Source: Maridesulfovibrio sp050916235
GTDB taxonomy: Bacteria > Desulfobacterota > Desulfovibrionia > Desulfovibrionales > Desulfovibrionaceae
Direction: 5' to 3'
DNA length: 64,000 nt
NCBI RefSeq assembly: GCF_050916235.1
Contig: NZ_CP104854.1
Coordinates: 1,798,001-1,862,000 of the forward strand
A program made the translations under genes and the position numbers. The notes below the pieces were generated by a model that was not told the origin of the DNA, did no database searches, and saw only the letters and a program-made list of their open reading frames with translations. Position 1 is the stretch's first letter; each line of letters begins with the position of its first letter. Shown piece by piece: positions 1 to 8,399 of the stretch.

Positions 1-903
1 CTCGACCTCCTCGACGGCGCGGGCTATCCTTTTGACAAGGAACGTTACCTTGCCGGGAAACAGACACCGGTGTTCTTCGGCAGCGCCATCAACAACTTCG
101 GGGTGCAGGAAATGCTGGACTCCTTTGTTGAACTGGCTCCCCATCCTCGTCCGCGGGCCACGACCACCCGTGAAGTATCCCCCTTTGAAAGCGAATTTTC
201 CGCTGTAGCGTTCAAGATTCAGGCAAACATGGACCCTGCCCACCGCGACCGCATCGCCTTCATGCGCATCTGCTCCGGCAAGTTCAAGCGCGGAATGAAG
301 GTCAGACACCATCGTATCGGCAAGGAAGTTCAGATCGCCAACGCGACCATCTTCATGGCGCAGGACCGTACCGGTGTTGAAGAGGCCTTTCCCGGTGACA
401 TCATCGGTGTACACAACCACGGCACCATCAAGATCGGCGACACCTTCACTACAAAGGAAGAGCTTAAATTCACCGGTATTCCCAACTTCGCTCCAGAACA
501 TTTCCGCCGGGTGATCCTCAAGGACCCCCTCAAGAGCAAGCAGCTCAACAAAGGGCTGCACCAGTTGGCCGAAGAAGGAGCCGTACAGCTCTTCAAGCCG
601 CTCGGAAACAACGACAACATCCTCGGTGCAGTAGGCATGCTCCAGTTCGACGTGATCATCTCACGCCTGAAGGACGAATACGGAGTCGCCGCCCTTTACG
701 AGCCGGTTGAATACCACACCGCCCGCTGGCTGAGCAGTGACGACCCCCGTGAACTCGACGGTATCAAAAAACGCTACCCCCGCTTTGTCGCCCTTGACGG
801 TGACGACAACCTGACCTTCCTGGCGCCCAGCCAGTGGCGTCTGCAGCAGGCGGAAGAGGAATGGCCCAAAATCAGATTCCATAAGACCAGGGAACACCAG
901 TAG
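1..903 (+). CDS. prfC: peptide chain release factor 3, C-terminal part
   Basis: RF3 is the GTPase that removes RF1/RF2 from the ribosome after peptide release. The frame is open from base 1 and ends at TAG 901-903, giving 300 residues. Family members are about 525-530 aa, so the N-terminal G domain lies outside the window. The visible part starts near the end of the G domain (TPVFFGSAINNFGV, a typical RF3 segment) and continues through domain II and the RF3 C-terminal domain. A GTG at 70 is not a credible start because the homology extends upstream of it. The gene is truncated by the window edge, not broken. A hairpin covers the stop codon. Confidence 0.93.
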   Translation, partial: LDLLDGAGYPFDKERYLAGKQTPVFFGSAINNFGVQEMLDSFVELAPHPRPRATTTREVSPFESEFSAVAFKIQANMDPAHRDRIAFMRICSGKFKRGMKVRHHRIGKEVQIANATIFMAQDRTGVEEAFPGDIIGVHNHGTIKIGDTFTTKEELKFTGIPNFAPEHFRRVILKDPLKSKQLNKGLHQLAEEGAVQLFKPLGNNDNILGAVGMLQFDVIISRLKDEYGVAALYEPVEYHTARWLSSDDPRELDGIKKRYPRFVALDGDDNLTFLAPSQWRLQQAEEEWPKIRFHKTREHQ

Positions 904-918
904 GTGTTTCCCGGTCTT
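883..918 (+). terminator. hairpin spanning the prfC stop codon
   Basis: The 16-base arms at 883-898 and 903-918 pair with one A-C mismatch and one G-T wobble around a 4-base loop. The left arm is inside the last codons of prfC. No long T-run follows, so this is a probable but weak terminator. Confidence 0.5.
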
Positions 919-1203
919 TACACACGGAAAATGTTACATAGGGTTGACGAACTCCGGATAGCTTAATATCCAAAAGCAGGACAATCACAGTATCATGGTC
1001 GGGCCAGAAGAAGCTGACCGCTTCAGAGACGTGCTCCACATAGTGTGCCGACCACCGGATGCCGTGCGGGCGAACAGCCAGATTGAATCCTGCCCGCCCG
1101 TGATTTTTCAGGAACCCCTGAAGCATCACGGGCCGGTGGGAATGATCTGTCGCGCATTGTGGCAGGATATTTTCAACCAATACCGGGACCCATTCCATTT
1201 TTT
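919..1203. other. intergenic stretch without a convincing gene
   Basis: Apart from the prfC hairpin, the gap before the exonuclease gene holds only short overlapping ORFs on both strands. None has a ribosome binding site or recognisable protein features. The promoter of the exonuclease gene presumably lies here, but no clear -35/-10 pair stands out. Confidence 0.4.
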
Positions 1204-1800
1204 ATGCAGATACCAGAAATTTATAAAAGAAAATTCAGCAAATCAGAAATCAACGACCTTCCGCTGCAACAATATGATGGACCTATCAAACTGATAGATT
1301 CCGAAGAAGATGTTCCCGCAGCCATCGCTGAGATCAGCAGTTGCCGTCTGCTGGGTTTTGATACTGAAACAAGGCCGGTTTTCCGCAAAGGGGTATCCTA
1401 CCCCCCATCACTTATCCAGCTTGCAACGGAAGACTGCGTCTATCTCCTGCATCTGAACCATATTTCCCTTTCAGACTGCATAAAGAAGCTCCTTTCCTCT
1501 GCCGACATAATCAAGACCGGCGTGGCGGTAATCAACGACGTAAAAGAGCTGCGACAGATTTCCCCCTTCGAAGGGCGGGGCTTCGTGGACCTCGGCGACC
1601 TTGCAAGATCGCTTGAAATGCAGACCAACGGGTTGCGCAATCTTGCCGCAAACCTGCTGGGTTTCCGCATTTCCAAAGGGGTTCAGTGCTCCAACTGGGG
1701 CCGCAAGGAATTGACCCCGCAGCAGATCACATATGCTGCAACAGATGCCTGGGTCAGCCGGGAGATATACCTTAAATTCAAATCACTGGGAGTGCTGTAG
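1204..1800 (+). CDS. 3'-5' exonuclease, RNase D-like (DEDDy family)
   Basis: This is a 198-residue protein made of a single 3'-5' exonuclease domain of the RNase D/WRN type, predicted to degrade RNA or DNA from the 3' end with two metal ions. The DEDDy set is complete: D53 and E55 in FDTET, D112 in VAVIND, and Y177 with D181 in YAATD. There is no HRDC domain, so it is not full-length RNase D (about 370 aa). ATG 1204 is chosen because homology begins soon after it; GTG 1159 in the same frame is possible. Neither has a strong Shine-Dalgarno. It stands alone between prfC and a secreted protein gene. Its natural substrate cannot be read from sequence. Confidence 0.85.
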   Translation: MQIPEIYKRKFSKSEINDLPLQQYDGPIKLIDSEEDVPAAIAEISSCRLLGFDTETRPVFRKGVSYPPSLIQLATEDCVYLLHLNHISLSDCIKKLLSSADIIKTGVAVINDVKELRQISPFEGRGFVDLGDLARSLEMQTNGLRNLAANLLGFRISKGVQCSNWGRKELTPQQITYAATDAWVSREIYLKFKSLGVL

Positions 1801-1854
1801 GCACCCCGGCGACAACCGCGACAATCAGGACCGCACCAACTGAGAGAGATAGCC

Positions 1855-3015
1855 ATGAAAACCAGATTATTCCTGCCCACCCTGCTCTTCATCCTGTTTA
1901 CAGTCCTGCCGGCATCTGCCCAGGACGACTGTGCTTCCCGGTTCATAGGCAGCCTGAAGCAGGTTTCCGGCGTCAAAGCCGTGGAGCAGACTGAAAAAGG
2001 CTATCTGGCAATTCTGGATTCATCCGACAAAGCGCAAAGCATCAAAGCGGTCTCTCAGATAAAGGCCCTGCGCAAAAGCGGCAGCAACAGCCGGTGTGAT
2101 TATTCCGGAACGGCTGTAGCAGTAATGAACAGCAACCTAGACGTTATCAAAAGCGGAACGGCCGATGCCCTGAACAAGGGTAACATCGCCACCATGCTTT
2201 ACAAGTACGTGCATGACCTGAGCCCGGTGGAGGTTGAAGAAAATCTGCGCGGCTACGAAGTTCTCTGCGAAATGTCCCCGGCCAATTCCTATTATGCTGC
2301 AAGAAAGGCTCACTATGAGCAGAGAATACAGCTCATAAAAGACCGTAATGAGTTCATCGCCAAAAGCGAGGAGCTGGCCGCAAAGGACAGGGACATCATC
2401 GACCTCAAAATCAAGAAGGATTTCTATCTTTTTGTAACCGCCGGAAAGACTCCCCTTGCCACAGCCGAAAAATTTCTCTCCGCAGTGGCAGAGAAAACTA
2501 CCCGCCCGGAAAAGAAATTCTGCATAATAGCCTACAGCAGTGATCTTGAAACCAGAGAGTCGGACTGCCCTGAAGAATACAGTGACGCCCTCCACGAAAC
2601 GGAAGAGGAACTGCTCATGCGCTATGTGCAGTCTCTTCCCGGTTACCTCTTGCAGGATAACGTCAACGGTTATTCAGCACTCAAAAAACTGAATCCCGGC
2701 GTGACGCTCTATACCAAGAAACTGGATGCCTACAGCTACAAGCTGGACGGTCTTGAAAGATTCCGCAGCCTGCGGACCGCAACAGGCAACAAGCTGATTT
2801 CAAAATCCAGCACCAAGAGCTCCACCCTTTTCGCTACAGTCAGCAGGGAAGCCCTTCAGGGTAAATCCGCATCTGCAAACCTGAAACTGATGGAGACCCT
2901 TGCCCAGTATTACCAGCAGAGCGGAGCTCCCCTTGACAGATGTGTACTCAAGGACCCTTCCGGAACAACTCTGGGAACCATCTCCTGCAGCAATTCAGAT
3001 TGCAGCTTCAAATAG
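1855..3015 (+). CDS. secreted protein of unknown function
   Basis: This is a 386-residue protein with a clear Sec signal peptide (Lys-Thr-Arg, hydrophobic core, cleavage near ASA-QDD at residue 22), so the mature protein should be periplasmic or exported. The mature part is mostly charged and helical in character, with scattered cysteines near both ends (DDC; a CxxxxC pair in the last 15 residues) that could form disulfides. No known domain was recognised. ATG 1855 is preceded by GAGAGAGAT. It begins 54 bases after the exonuclease gene and might be cotranscribed with it. Confidence 0.8.
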   Translation: MKTRLFLPTLLFILFTVLPASAQDDCASRFIGSLKQVSGVKAVEQTEKGYLAILDSSDKAQSIKAVSQIKALRKSGSNSRCDYSGTAVAVMNSNLDVIKSGTADALNKGNIATMLYKYVHDLSPVEVEENLRGYEVLCEMSPANSYYAARKAHYEQRIQLIKDRNEFIAKSEELAAKDRDIIDLKIKKDFYLFVTAGKTPLATAEKFLSAVAEKTTRPEKKFCIIAYSSDLETRESDCPEEYSDALHETEEELLMRYVQSLPGYLLQDNVNGYSALKKLNPGVTLYTKKLDAYSYKLDGLERFRSLRTATGNKLISKSSTKSSTLFATVSREALQGKSASANLKLMETLAQYYQQSGAPLDRCVLKDPSGTTLGTISCSNSDCSFK

Positions 3016-3122
3016 GCCCCGGCCAGACAGTGCAACGGGCAGAGGCGGAATCATTTTTATCTGGCTCTCGCTCCGTTTAGGGTATACTTTTGCCTCCAGA
3101 CCAACCAAATACGGAGGACACA

Positions 3123-3392
3123 ATGGCCAAAAGCATATTTGATCTCGGACTCTCTGTTGAAGCTGTCTCCCTTTTCCTGCTCATTGAAGGGCAGGAAGTC
3201 GGAAAAATCGATCCCGACAAGAACTGCACAGCAAAACCGGAAAGCATCTCCATCGACGGCTGCCTTTCCAAATGGAACGGCGAGGAAAAGGATTTCAGAT
3301 CTGCGCTTGTCGAGCTTGAGGCAGCAGAAGCAATAAAGAACAGCAACTCCCTGCTGAGCACCACTAAACCTGACCGTTGGAAAACAAAGTAG
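3123..3392 (+). CDS. small conserved-type protein, unknown
   Basis: This is an 89-residue soluble protein without signal peptide or membrane segment. ATG 3123 follows a good GGAGGA site, which is preferred over an upstream in-frame start at 3090. The sequence reads like a compact folded protein (two hydrophobic stretches around residues 8-20 and a final helix rich in Ala/Glu), and nothing in it was recognised. It ends 8 bases before the Gate-domain gene, so the two are probably one transcription unit. Confidence 0.7.
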   Translation: MAKSIFDLGLSVEAVSLFLLIEGQEVGKIDPDKNCTAKPESISIDGCLSKWNGEEKDFRSALVELEAAEAIKNSNSLLSTTKPDRWKTK

Positions 3393-3400
3393 GTTGATAT

Positions 3401-4366
3401 TTGTCTCTTTCCCCTGAAATGCTCTGGAGCGGGCTCGGCTGGCCCCTGATCCGACTCATTCTCTTCATCTGCCTCGGGCTGCTGGCCGGAAACATCGTTG
3501 AAGGACTGCGCTGGACAAGGGCTATGGGGCGACTTGCGACTCCGCTCATTCGTGCCGGGCGGCTGAAGGACATCAGCGGAGCTAGTTTCGCGCTGGCATT
3601 CTTCTCCGGAGTTGCCGCCAACTCCATGCTTTCCGAGGCTTATGAAAAGGGTGACATTTCCGACCGGGAGCTGGTGGTTTCCAACCTGTTCAACAGCCTG
3701 CCCACCTATTTCCTGCACATGCCCACGGTATTTTTCATTGCCGCGCCATTCATCGGCAGCGTGGCCTTTGTCTATGTGGGGCTGACATTCATTGCGGCAA
3801 TTATACGCACCGGGGCAATTGTCCTCTGGGGCAGGCTGACCCTGCCCCCGGAGACCTGCTGCCCGGACGTCCTCAGCCGCTTGAAGGAGCAGGAACCCAA
3901 CTCCCTGACCGGGATACTAGGCAAGGCGCTTAAAAGGCTCAGGAAACGCCTTCCACGGGTAATTTTCATCACCGTGCCCATCTACGTCACCTTTTTCTTT
4001 TTACGCCACTACGGGGTCTTTACGGCCTTCCAGAGCTACATGAGCGAACACCTCTCGTTTCTGGGCTGGATTGATCCGCAGGTTTTCGGGATCATCGCCT
4101 TCAGCCTTGCCGCAGAGTTCACCGCCGGTCTGGCCGCTGCCGGTTCCCTGCTCGGTGCCGGTACGCTTGAGCCGCACAGCATTGTACTTGCGCTGATGGC
4201 CGGGAACATCCTGTCCACGCCCATGCGGGCCCTGCGCCACCAGTTGCCCTACTATGCCGGGATATTCCGCGGACGCATGGCCCTCAAACTGATCGTCTAC
4301 AATCAGGCTCTGCGTGCAGTCAGCCTGCTTTTTGTCGGCGTCACCTACTTTGCCGTAACCTGCTGA
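3401..4366 (+). CDS. nucleoside-recognition (Gate) domain membrane protein
   Basis: This is a 321-residue inner-membrane protein with about eight hydrophobic segments and the small-residue-rich helices of the nucleoside recognition/Gate family (SGVAANSML and the later AAGSLLGAGTLEPHSI region). Relatives include the SpoVA-neighbour spore maturation proteins and nucleoside transporters; the substrate of this stand-alone type is not established. The start is TTG 3401 with AGG seven bases upstream. ATG 3419 is an alternative that removes six residues. A short hairpin, GGAAGT/ACTTCC, lies just after the stop. Confidence 0.75.
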   Translation: MSLSPEMLWSGLGWPLIRLILFICLGLLAGNIVEGLRWTRAMGRLATPLIRAGRLKDISGASFALAFFSGVAANSMLSEAYEKGDISDRELVVSNLFNSLPTYFLHMPTVFFIAAPFIGSVAFVYVGLTFIAAIIRTGAIVLWGRLTLPPETCCPDVLSRLKEQEPNSLTGILGKALKRLRKRLPRVIFITVPIYVTFFFLRHYGVFTAFQSYMSEHLSFLGWIDPQVFGIIAFSLAAEFTAGLAAAGSLLGAGTLEPHSIVLALMAGNILSTPMRALRHQLPYYAGIFRGRMALKLIVYNQALRAVSLLFVGVTYFAVTC

Positions 4367-4472
4367 TTCAGGTTCGGAAGTCTGGAAACTTCCTTCAGTT
4401 GTTTTGCTGGTTGTTTATTTATTTTTGGGCTAGACTTGAAAAAGTTCAAATCACGTAAGTTCGGAGAGTTAA

Positions 4473-4745
4473 ATGGCAGCTGATCCCAGTCTCAAACGAA
4501 TTCTTGATATTCCCCTTGAAATCAAGGTTGAAATGGGCCGGACCAAGCTTCTGGTCAATGAAATCATCCAGTTCGGTCAGGGAACCGTTATCGAACTTCA
4601 CAAGCTTGCCGGGGAACCCCTGGACATGTATGTGGAAGGTCGTCTTGTCGCCAGAGGAGAACTGGTTGTTATCAATGAAAATTTCGGTTTCAGGGTAACT
4701 GAAATCATCAAGCCAGAAGACCGCATCAAAAGCCTCGGTCTCTGA
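4473..4745 (+). CDS. fliN: flagellar motor switch protein FliN
   Basis: FliN forms the base of the flagellar C-ring and binds FliM and FliH. At 90 residues this is the short form: essentially only the SpoA/FliN C-terminal domain (ILDIPLEIKVEMG near residue 10, then VIELHKLAGEPLD and the VARGELVVINENFGFRVTEI end block). The start ATG follows CGGAGAG. It stands alone, with no other C-ring gene adjacent, and is closed by a strong terminator. It could serve the main flagellum or be a second FliN; the window does not decide. Confidence 0.92.
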   Translation: MAADPSLKRILDIPLEIKVEMGRTKLLVNEIIQFGQGTVIELHKLAGEPLDMYVEGRLVARGELVVINENFGFRVTEIIKPEDRIKSLGL

Positions 4746-4773
4746 TTTCGGCTGCAACTATATTTTTCGCCAG

Positions 4774-4799
4774 CCCCCGTATTCCGGGGGTTTATTTTT
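4774..4799 (+). terminator. rho-independent terminator after fliN
   Basis: CCCCCG pairs with CGGGGG around a 5-base loop and is followed by TTTATTTTT. Confidence 0.85.
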
Positions 4800-4866
4800 G
4801 GAACTCCCGGAGTTGTCATATCCGGCACGCTCGGCTAAAGGTTTCCCCGCAAGGAGGTCGCTTAAA

Positions 4867-6459
4867 GTGTCATCACTATCCGATTCATTCAGAAACAAGC
4901 CCGCAATCTGGGCTGTATGCATAATTATTTTCACAACTTTTGCGCGGATCTGGTTTCTGGGCACAGGGCAGCTCAATCTTGTTCAGGACGAAGCCCAGTA
5001 CTGGGACTGGACCCGGCACCTCCAACTGACCTACTATTCCAAGGGCCCGCTGATCGCCTGGATAATCTCCACTTTCACATCCATTTTCGGCAATACCGAA
5101 TTCGGGGTGCGCTTCGGCTCGGTTGTCGGCTCTTTCCTGACCCAGACGGTTCTTTTCCTCGGCATGACCAGACTGTGGAAAAAACCCGCTGCAGCAATAT
5201 GGACCCTGATCATCTACAACTCCATGCCGGTCTTTCTGGCCCTCGGCATCCTGATGACCACCGACAACCCGTTCATCCTCTGCTGGGCCTGTGCGCTTTT
5301 CGCTCTTTACGAGGCTTCACGGCCTCATCCTCCGGGAATTGAACGGGACTCCAACGAATCCCGCAACAAGCCGTTTATCCTGATTGCAGTATTTCTGGCC
5401 ATAGGCATACTGGCCAAATATACCATGCTCGGTTTCGCGGGGCTGTCCGTAATGTACGGCCTGCTGCTCATGCGCAGAGAAAGGCTTCCGCAAGGATTCT
5501 GGCGCAAGCTGTTCCTCGCCCTTGGCGGCGGGATGTTCCTTGGCTTCCTGCCGACGCTTATCTGGAACATGCAGAACGGCTTTGTCGGATACAAGCATGT
5601 CCTGCACCTTATCGGTGCTTCCGGAGACAAGGCTTCACACCTGCTCCGTTTCGACAGGGTACTCCCGTTCCTCGGCGAACAGGCAGGCATGGCGGCACCG
5701 TGGTGGATAGTTTTCATGTTCATCGGCGGAGTTGCGGCTCTGCGCTTTATTCTCGGCAACAAGAACGACAACAGGCTCGGCCTCAACAACAGGCAGTCCG
5801 CGCTTCTGGCTGTGTTTTTCCTGCCCGTCTGGCTGTTCTTTTTCCTGTGGAGCTTCCATGCCAAGGTCCTCGGCAACTGGGCGGTAATATCCTATGTCAG
5901 CGGAGTAATGATCGCCGGGATCACCTTTGAAAGATTCTGGAGCCGCAGGGGTCGCATGCGTTCCATGTGGCTGTTCCTGAGTGTTCTCATTTTCGTGGTT
6001 CTTCATTTCCAGAACCTTGTCCCGCTTCCGGACAGCCTCAACCCCACCCACCGCCTGAAAGGCTGGAATGACCTCGGGCAGCAGGTGATTGAGCTGGAAA
6101 AGACCCAGTTCGAAGATCCGGAAAAAGTCTTCATCATGAGCGAACTGTACGACATGACTGCCGCTCTGGCCTTCTATGTTCCCGGACAGCCCCGCACCTA
6201 CTGTGCCTGGATCGACCGTCGCATGAACCAGTACGACCTCTGGCCCGGACCTGAGGACAAAATCGGCTGGGACTGCGTGTACGTGCTCAAGAACTTCAAA
6301 GGAGAACCGGACAGGGAGCTGAGCAGGATGTTCAAGCGCATCAGCCCGCCCATCCATATTCAGACAACCTTCCGAGGCAAGCCGGCACGCAAGTTCACAA
6401 TATACCTGTGCTACGACTATAACGGCTACTGGCCTCGCGACGAAAGACTGCGTTTTTAA
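4867..6459 (+). CDS. GT39-family (ArnT-like) membrane glycosyltransferase
   Basis: This is a 530-residue polytopic membrane protein with about eleven hydrophobic segments. Soon after the first segment it carries the acidic GT39 motif LVQDEAQYWDW, the catalytic loop of ArnT/PMT enzymes, which transfer a sugar from undecaprenyl phosphate to a periplasmic acceptor such as lipid A. The C-terminal third is a soluble periplasmic domain. GTG 4867 is chosen because AAGGAGGT lies 8 bases upstream; the in-frame start at 4798 is inside the fliN terminator region. The gene is monocistronic between two terminators. A GT2/deacetylase pair at 36964-38822 could make its lipid-linked donor (inference). Confidence 0.85.
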   Translation: MSSLSDSFRNKPAIWAVCIIIFTTFARIWFLGTGQLNLVQDEAQYWDWTRHLQLTYYSKGPLIAWIISTFTSIFGNTEFGVRFGSVVGSFLTQTVLFLGMTRLWKKPAAAIWTLIIYNSMPVFLALGILMTTDNPFILCWACALFALYEASRPHPPGIERDSNESRNKPFILIAVFLAIGILAKYTMLGFAGLSVMYGLLLMRRERLPQGFWRKLFLALGGGMFLGFLPTLIWNMQNGFVGYKHVLHLIGASGDKASHLLRFDRVLPFLGEQAGMAAPWWIVFMFIGGVAALRFILGNKNDNRLGLNNRQSALLAVFFLPVWLFFFLWSFHAKVLGNWAVISYVSGVMIAGITFERFWSRRGRMRSMWLFLSVLIFVVLHFQNLVPLPDSLNPTHRLKGWNDLGQQVIELEKTQFEDPEKVFIMSELYDMTAALAFYVPGQPRTYCAWIDRRMNQYDLWPGPEDKIGWDCVYVLKNFKGEPDRELSRMFKRISPPIHIQTTFRGKPARKFTIYLCYDYNGYWPRDERLRF

Positions 6460-6510
6460 AGGCTACACGCCAGAGAACTCCCCACCTGAAAATATTGCCT
6501 GATGGTTTTC

Positions 6511-6548
6511 AAAAAGCCCCTTCGACTGAGTCGGAGGGGCTTTTTTTT
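6511..6548 (+). terminator. rho-independent terminator after the GT39 gene
   Basis: AAAAGCCCC and GGGGCTTTT arms, extended inward by TTCGACT/AGTCGGA, are followed by a run of eight T. Confidence 0.92.
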
Positions 6549-6705
6549 ACAGCGGATCTGCTTTTTTTTAATTTTTTATTTTCCGTTCAGCTTGCGGTTC
6601 TTCCCCGACATGCTGCTGTCCGACAGCTATTTCCCATGCAATTTCAAATAGCTTGATGCCTGTTGTAGTGTTGTGGCAGAAATTTATGCACTCGGATGTC
6701 TTTCT

Positions 6706-6734
6706 TTGACATTTTTTGACAAATAATGTCATAA
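6706..6734 (+). promoter_or_regulatory. sigma-70-like promoter with an internal dyad, upstream of the HTH gene
   Basis: A perfect -35 TTGACA (6706-6711) and a weak -10 TCATAA (6729-6734) are 17 bases apart. Between them and overlapping the -10 is the dyad TGACA-AATAA-TGTCA (6717-6731), placed where a repressor would block RNA polymerase. The small HTH protein downstream is a possible binder, which is inference. Confidence 0.5.
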
Positions 6735-6755
6735 GGAACAAATTGTAGTGTAATT

Positions 6756-7022
6756 TTGAAAAATCAGGACAAGTCTTTGACTCCCTCGCCTACACTCTAC
6801 ACGGTGCGTGAGATCGCTGACACGCTGAGAATCCATCCTAGAACAGCCTACCGGCTTATTCAGGAGGGAAGGATTCGCGGTATCAAAGTAGGAAGTCAGT
6901 GGCGTGTACCGGAAAGATCCCTGCTGGAGTATATCGAATCCGGTCTTAATGCCCCCCGGAAGAAGGAGAAGGTTGAGAAGGACAAAGACGAAGGGCCTGA
7001 ACAACTCAAACTGCCCATTTGA
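6756..7022 (+). CDS. small excisionase/MerR-type helix-turn-helix protein
   Basis: This is an 88-residue protein. Residues 14-62 are a typical HTH_17 (excisionase-like winged helix): YTVREIADTLRIHPRTAYRLI, then an IKVGSQWRV wing and a final helix. The tail is strongly charged (many Lys/Glu). The start is taken as TTG 6756; no good Shine-Dalgarno precedes it, so an internal start is possible, though the HTH needs most of the frame. It lies 20 bases upstream of an unknown gene, so both probably share the promoter with the dyad at 6717-6731. It is most likely a local regulator. No integrase or plasmid gene is near. Confidence 0.75.
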   Translation: MKNQDKSLTPSPTLYTVREIADTLRIHPRTAYRLIQEGRIRGIKVGSQWRVPERSLLEYIESGLNAPRKKEKVEKDKDEGPEQLKLPI

Positions 7023-7042
7023 GAAGCATCGGTGGACAAGAC

Positions 7043-7426
7043 ATGAAAAAGAAGGCTGCCCTGCGCAGGGTGACTCTGGAAAATGATTTCGGCGGCCAGA
7101 TTTCCTTCACCGGGAAACTGGATAAAGAATCCCTGAACTTCGACGAGAACACCGGGGAGCTGGTATCTGAAAAGATTTACAGTACCGAGCAGGGGAGAAC
7201 CGGTTACAGCGTGGTCAACGGGGACGGAATCAAAAGGGAGAGACGGGCCTACCTGCTGGAGGACCAGGATGAAATCTGCATGGTTTCCAACGGTTCCATC
7301 ATGCTCGGACTCGACACTGACAACCTGCTTACATTTTTCGCCAAAGCATTGGCCGAAGAGGCCGCTTTGTACTCCGAAGACAAGCTGGAGTATATTCAGA
7401 AGCATCTGAACGCGGTCAACGAGTAA
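7043..7426 (+). CDS. hypothetical protein cotranscribed with the HTH gene
   Basis: This is a 127-residue soluble protein with no recognised domain, signal peptide or membrane segment. The start is ATG 7043, preceded by GGTGG at suitable spacing; TTG 7019 in frame is less likely. The first part is basic and beta-rich in character (ALRRVTLENDFGG, SFTGKLD), and the end is an acidic helix (EEAALYSEDKLEYIQKHL). It follows the HTH gene by 20 bases and is closed by a strong terminator, so the two genes form a small operon. It could be the regulator's partner or target, but nothing in the sequence proves it. Confidence 0.7.
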   Translation: MKKKAALRRVTLENDFGGQISFTGKLDKESLNFDENTGELVSEKIYSTEQGRTGYSVVNGDGIKRERRAYLLEDQDEICMVSNGSIMLGLDTDNLLTFFAKALAEEAALYSEDKLEYIQKHLNAVNE

Positions 7427-7432
7427 AGAGCG

Positions 7433-7461
7433 AGCCTGTCCGGAGGGGGACAGGCTTTTTT
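7433..7461 (+). terminator. rho-independent terminator after 7043-7426
   Basis: AGCCTGTCC pairs with GGACAGGCT and is followed by TTTTTT. Confidence 0.88.
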
Positions 7462-7470
7462 ATGTACATC

Positions 7471-7506
7471 AAAAAATCCCCGGACCGTTATGGTCCGGGG
7501 ATTTTC
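7471..7506. terminator. bidirectional terminator between convergent genes
   Basis: AAATCCCCGGACC and GGTCCGGGGATTT form a 13-bp stem with A-run and T-run flanks, able to stop transcription from either side. It separates the HTH operon from the minus-strand lipoprotein gene. Confidence 0.88.
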
Positions 7507-7593
7507 TTTAGCTGCTCAAAAATGTCTGTGGCCGCATCACTACCTGAACAGCGGTTGAAGCCGCCGGCGGCATCCTTTGATGAAACATCCGGC

Positions 7594-8250
7594 TTAGTTC
7601 TTCTTGAGTTCCTTGATGAATGCATCCGCTTCGGCGATGGAAACCTGCATTTCTTTCACAAGACGTCCGATGTCGCCTTCAAGGCTGTCAAGCTCGCTCT
7701 TGAGTGAAGAAATGGCCTGAGCATTGAGGTTGTGCTTGAGATAGAGAACGTTGTCGAGGAACACGTTGAGAACTGGATCGATCTTCTTTTCAGCCTTGCG
7801 CATGGCCGCCACAAGTCTCTTGAACTTGCTTTTGGTCTTGGAGAGCTTGACCCTGCTCTCGTTGCGGAGCTTTGAACTTGTATACTGCGCAAGCTCATCA
7901 TTCCACTCCTCAAAAAGGTCATTACCCACCTGTTCAACAGCATTGATACGTTTTTTTACATCAGATGCCGCTGCTTCGCTGCGTTCGTATTCATCGTTGA
8001 GGCGTTCGTAGATCTCCTGCAGGTCGCCCCCGTGAAATCCGGTCAGGGCACTGAATTTTTCCAGCGCGCTCTTGAACTGTTCGCTGGCCTCTTCCTGCGA
8101 TTCACGGGCCTTTTCCACGTTTGAGACAAGAATGTCCCGCTTGTGATAGCCGAAACTCTCCATGGTCTTGTAATAGGCGGACTGACAGCCGCTTGCGGCA
8201 AGGGAAAGGGCAATAATGATTGCGCAGATGAATCTGTTGCTAAGGGACAT
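7594..8250 (-). CDS. DUF2959 family lipoprotein
   Basis: This is a 218-residue predicted lipoprotein. The N-terminal signal ends with lipobox LAASGC (Cys22), followed by QSAYYKTMESFGYHKRD, the typical opening of DUF2959 proteins. The rest is almost entirely helical and heptad-like, suggesting a long coiled-coil bundle in the periplasm. No molecular role is established for the family. ATG at 8250 is preceded by CGGAGGAATTCC. The residue after Cys is Gln, so outer-membrane sorting is plausible. Monocistronic. Confidence 0.85.
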   Translation of the reverse strand: MSLSNRFICAIIIALSLAASGCQSAYYKTMESFGYHKRDILVSNVEKARESQEEASEQFKSALEKFSALTGFHGGDLQEIYERLNDEYERSEAAASDVKKRINAVEQVGNDLFEEWNDELAQYTSSKLRNESRVKLSKTKSKFKRLVAAMRKAEKKIDPVLNVFLDNVLYLKHNLNAQAISSLKSELDSLEGDIGRLVKEMQVSIAEADAFIKELKKN

Positions 8251-8399
8251 GGAATTCCTCCGGGATGATTTGAATTGCTGCGGTCGTGTCAGCTTGCATC
8301 TACATAGAATGCCGGAGGATATATGTCAAAAAGGACTGCCGCGAAATGGGCATGAACTCCCATCCGCGGCAGATAACGTCGCATAAAAGAAATACAGCT

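Noticed and set aside
872..1198. 108-codon minus-strand ORF over the prfC-exonuclease gap.
   Set aside because: Overlaps the prfC end and hairpin, lacks a ribosome site, and its protein has no domain-like pattern.
6756..7426. HTH gene plus partner as a toxin-antitoxin pair.
   Set aside because: The partner has no toxin-like fold or motif and is larger than typical; the gene order alone is not enough.
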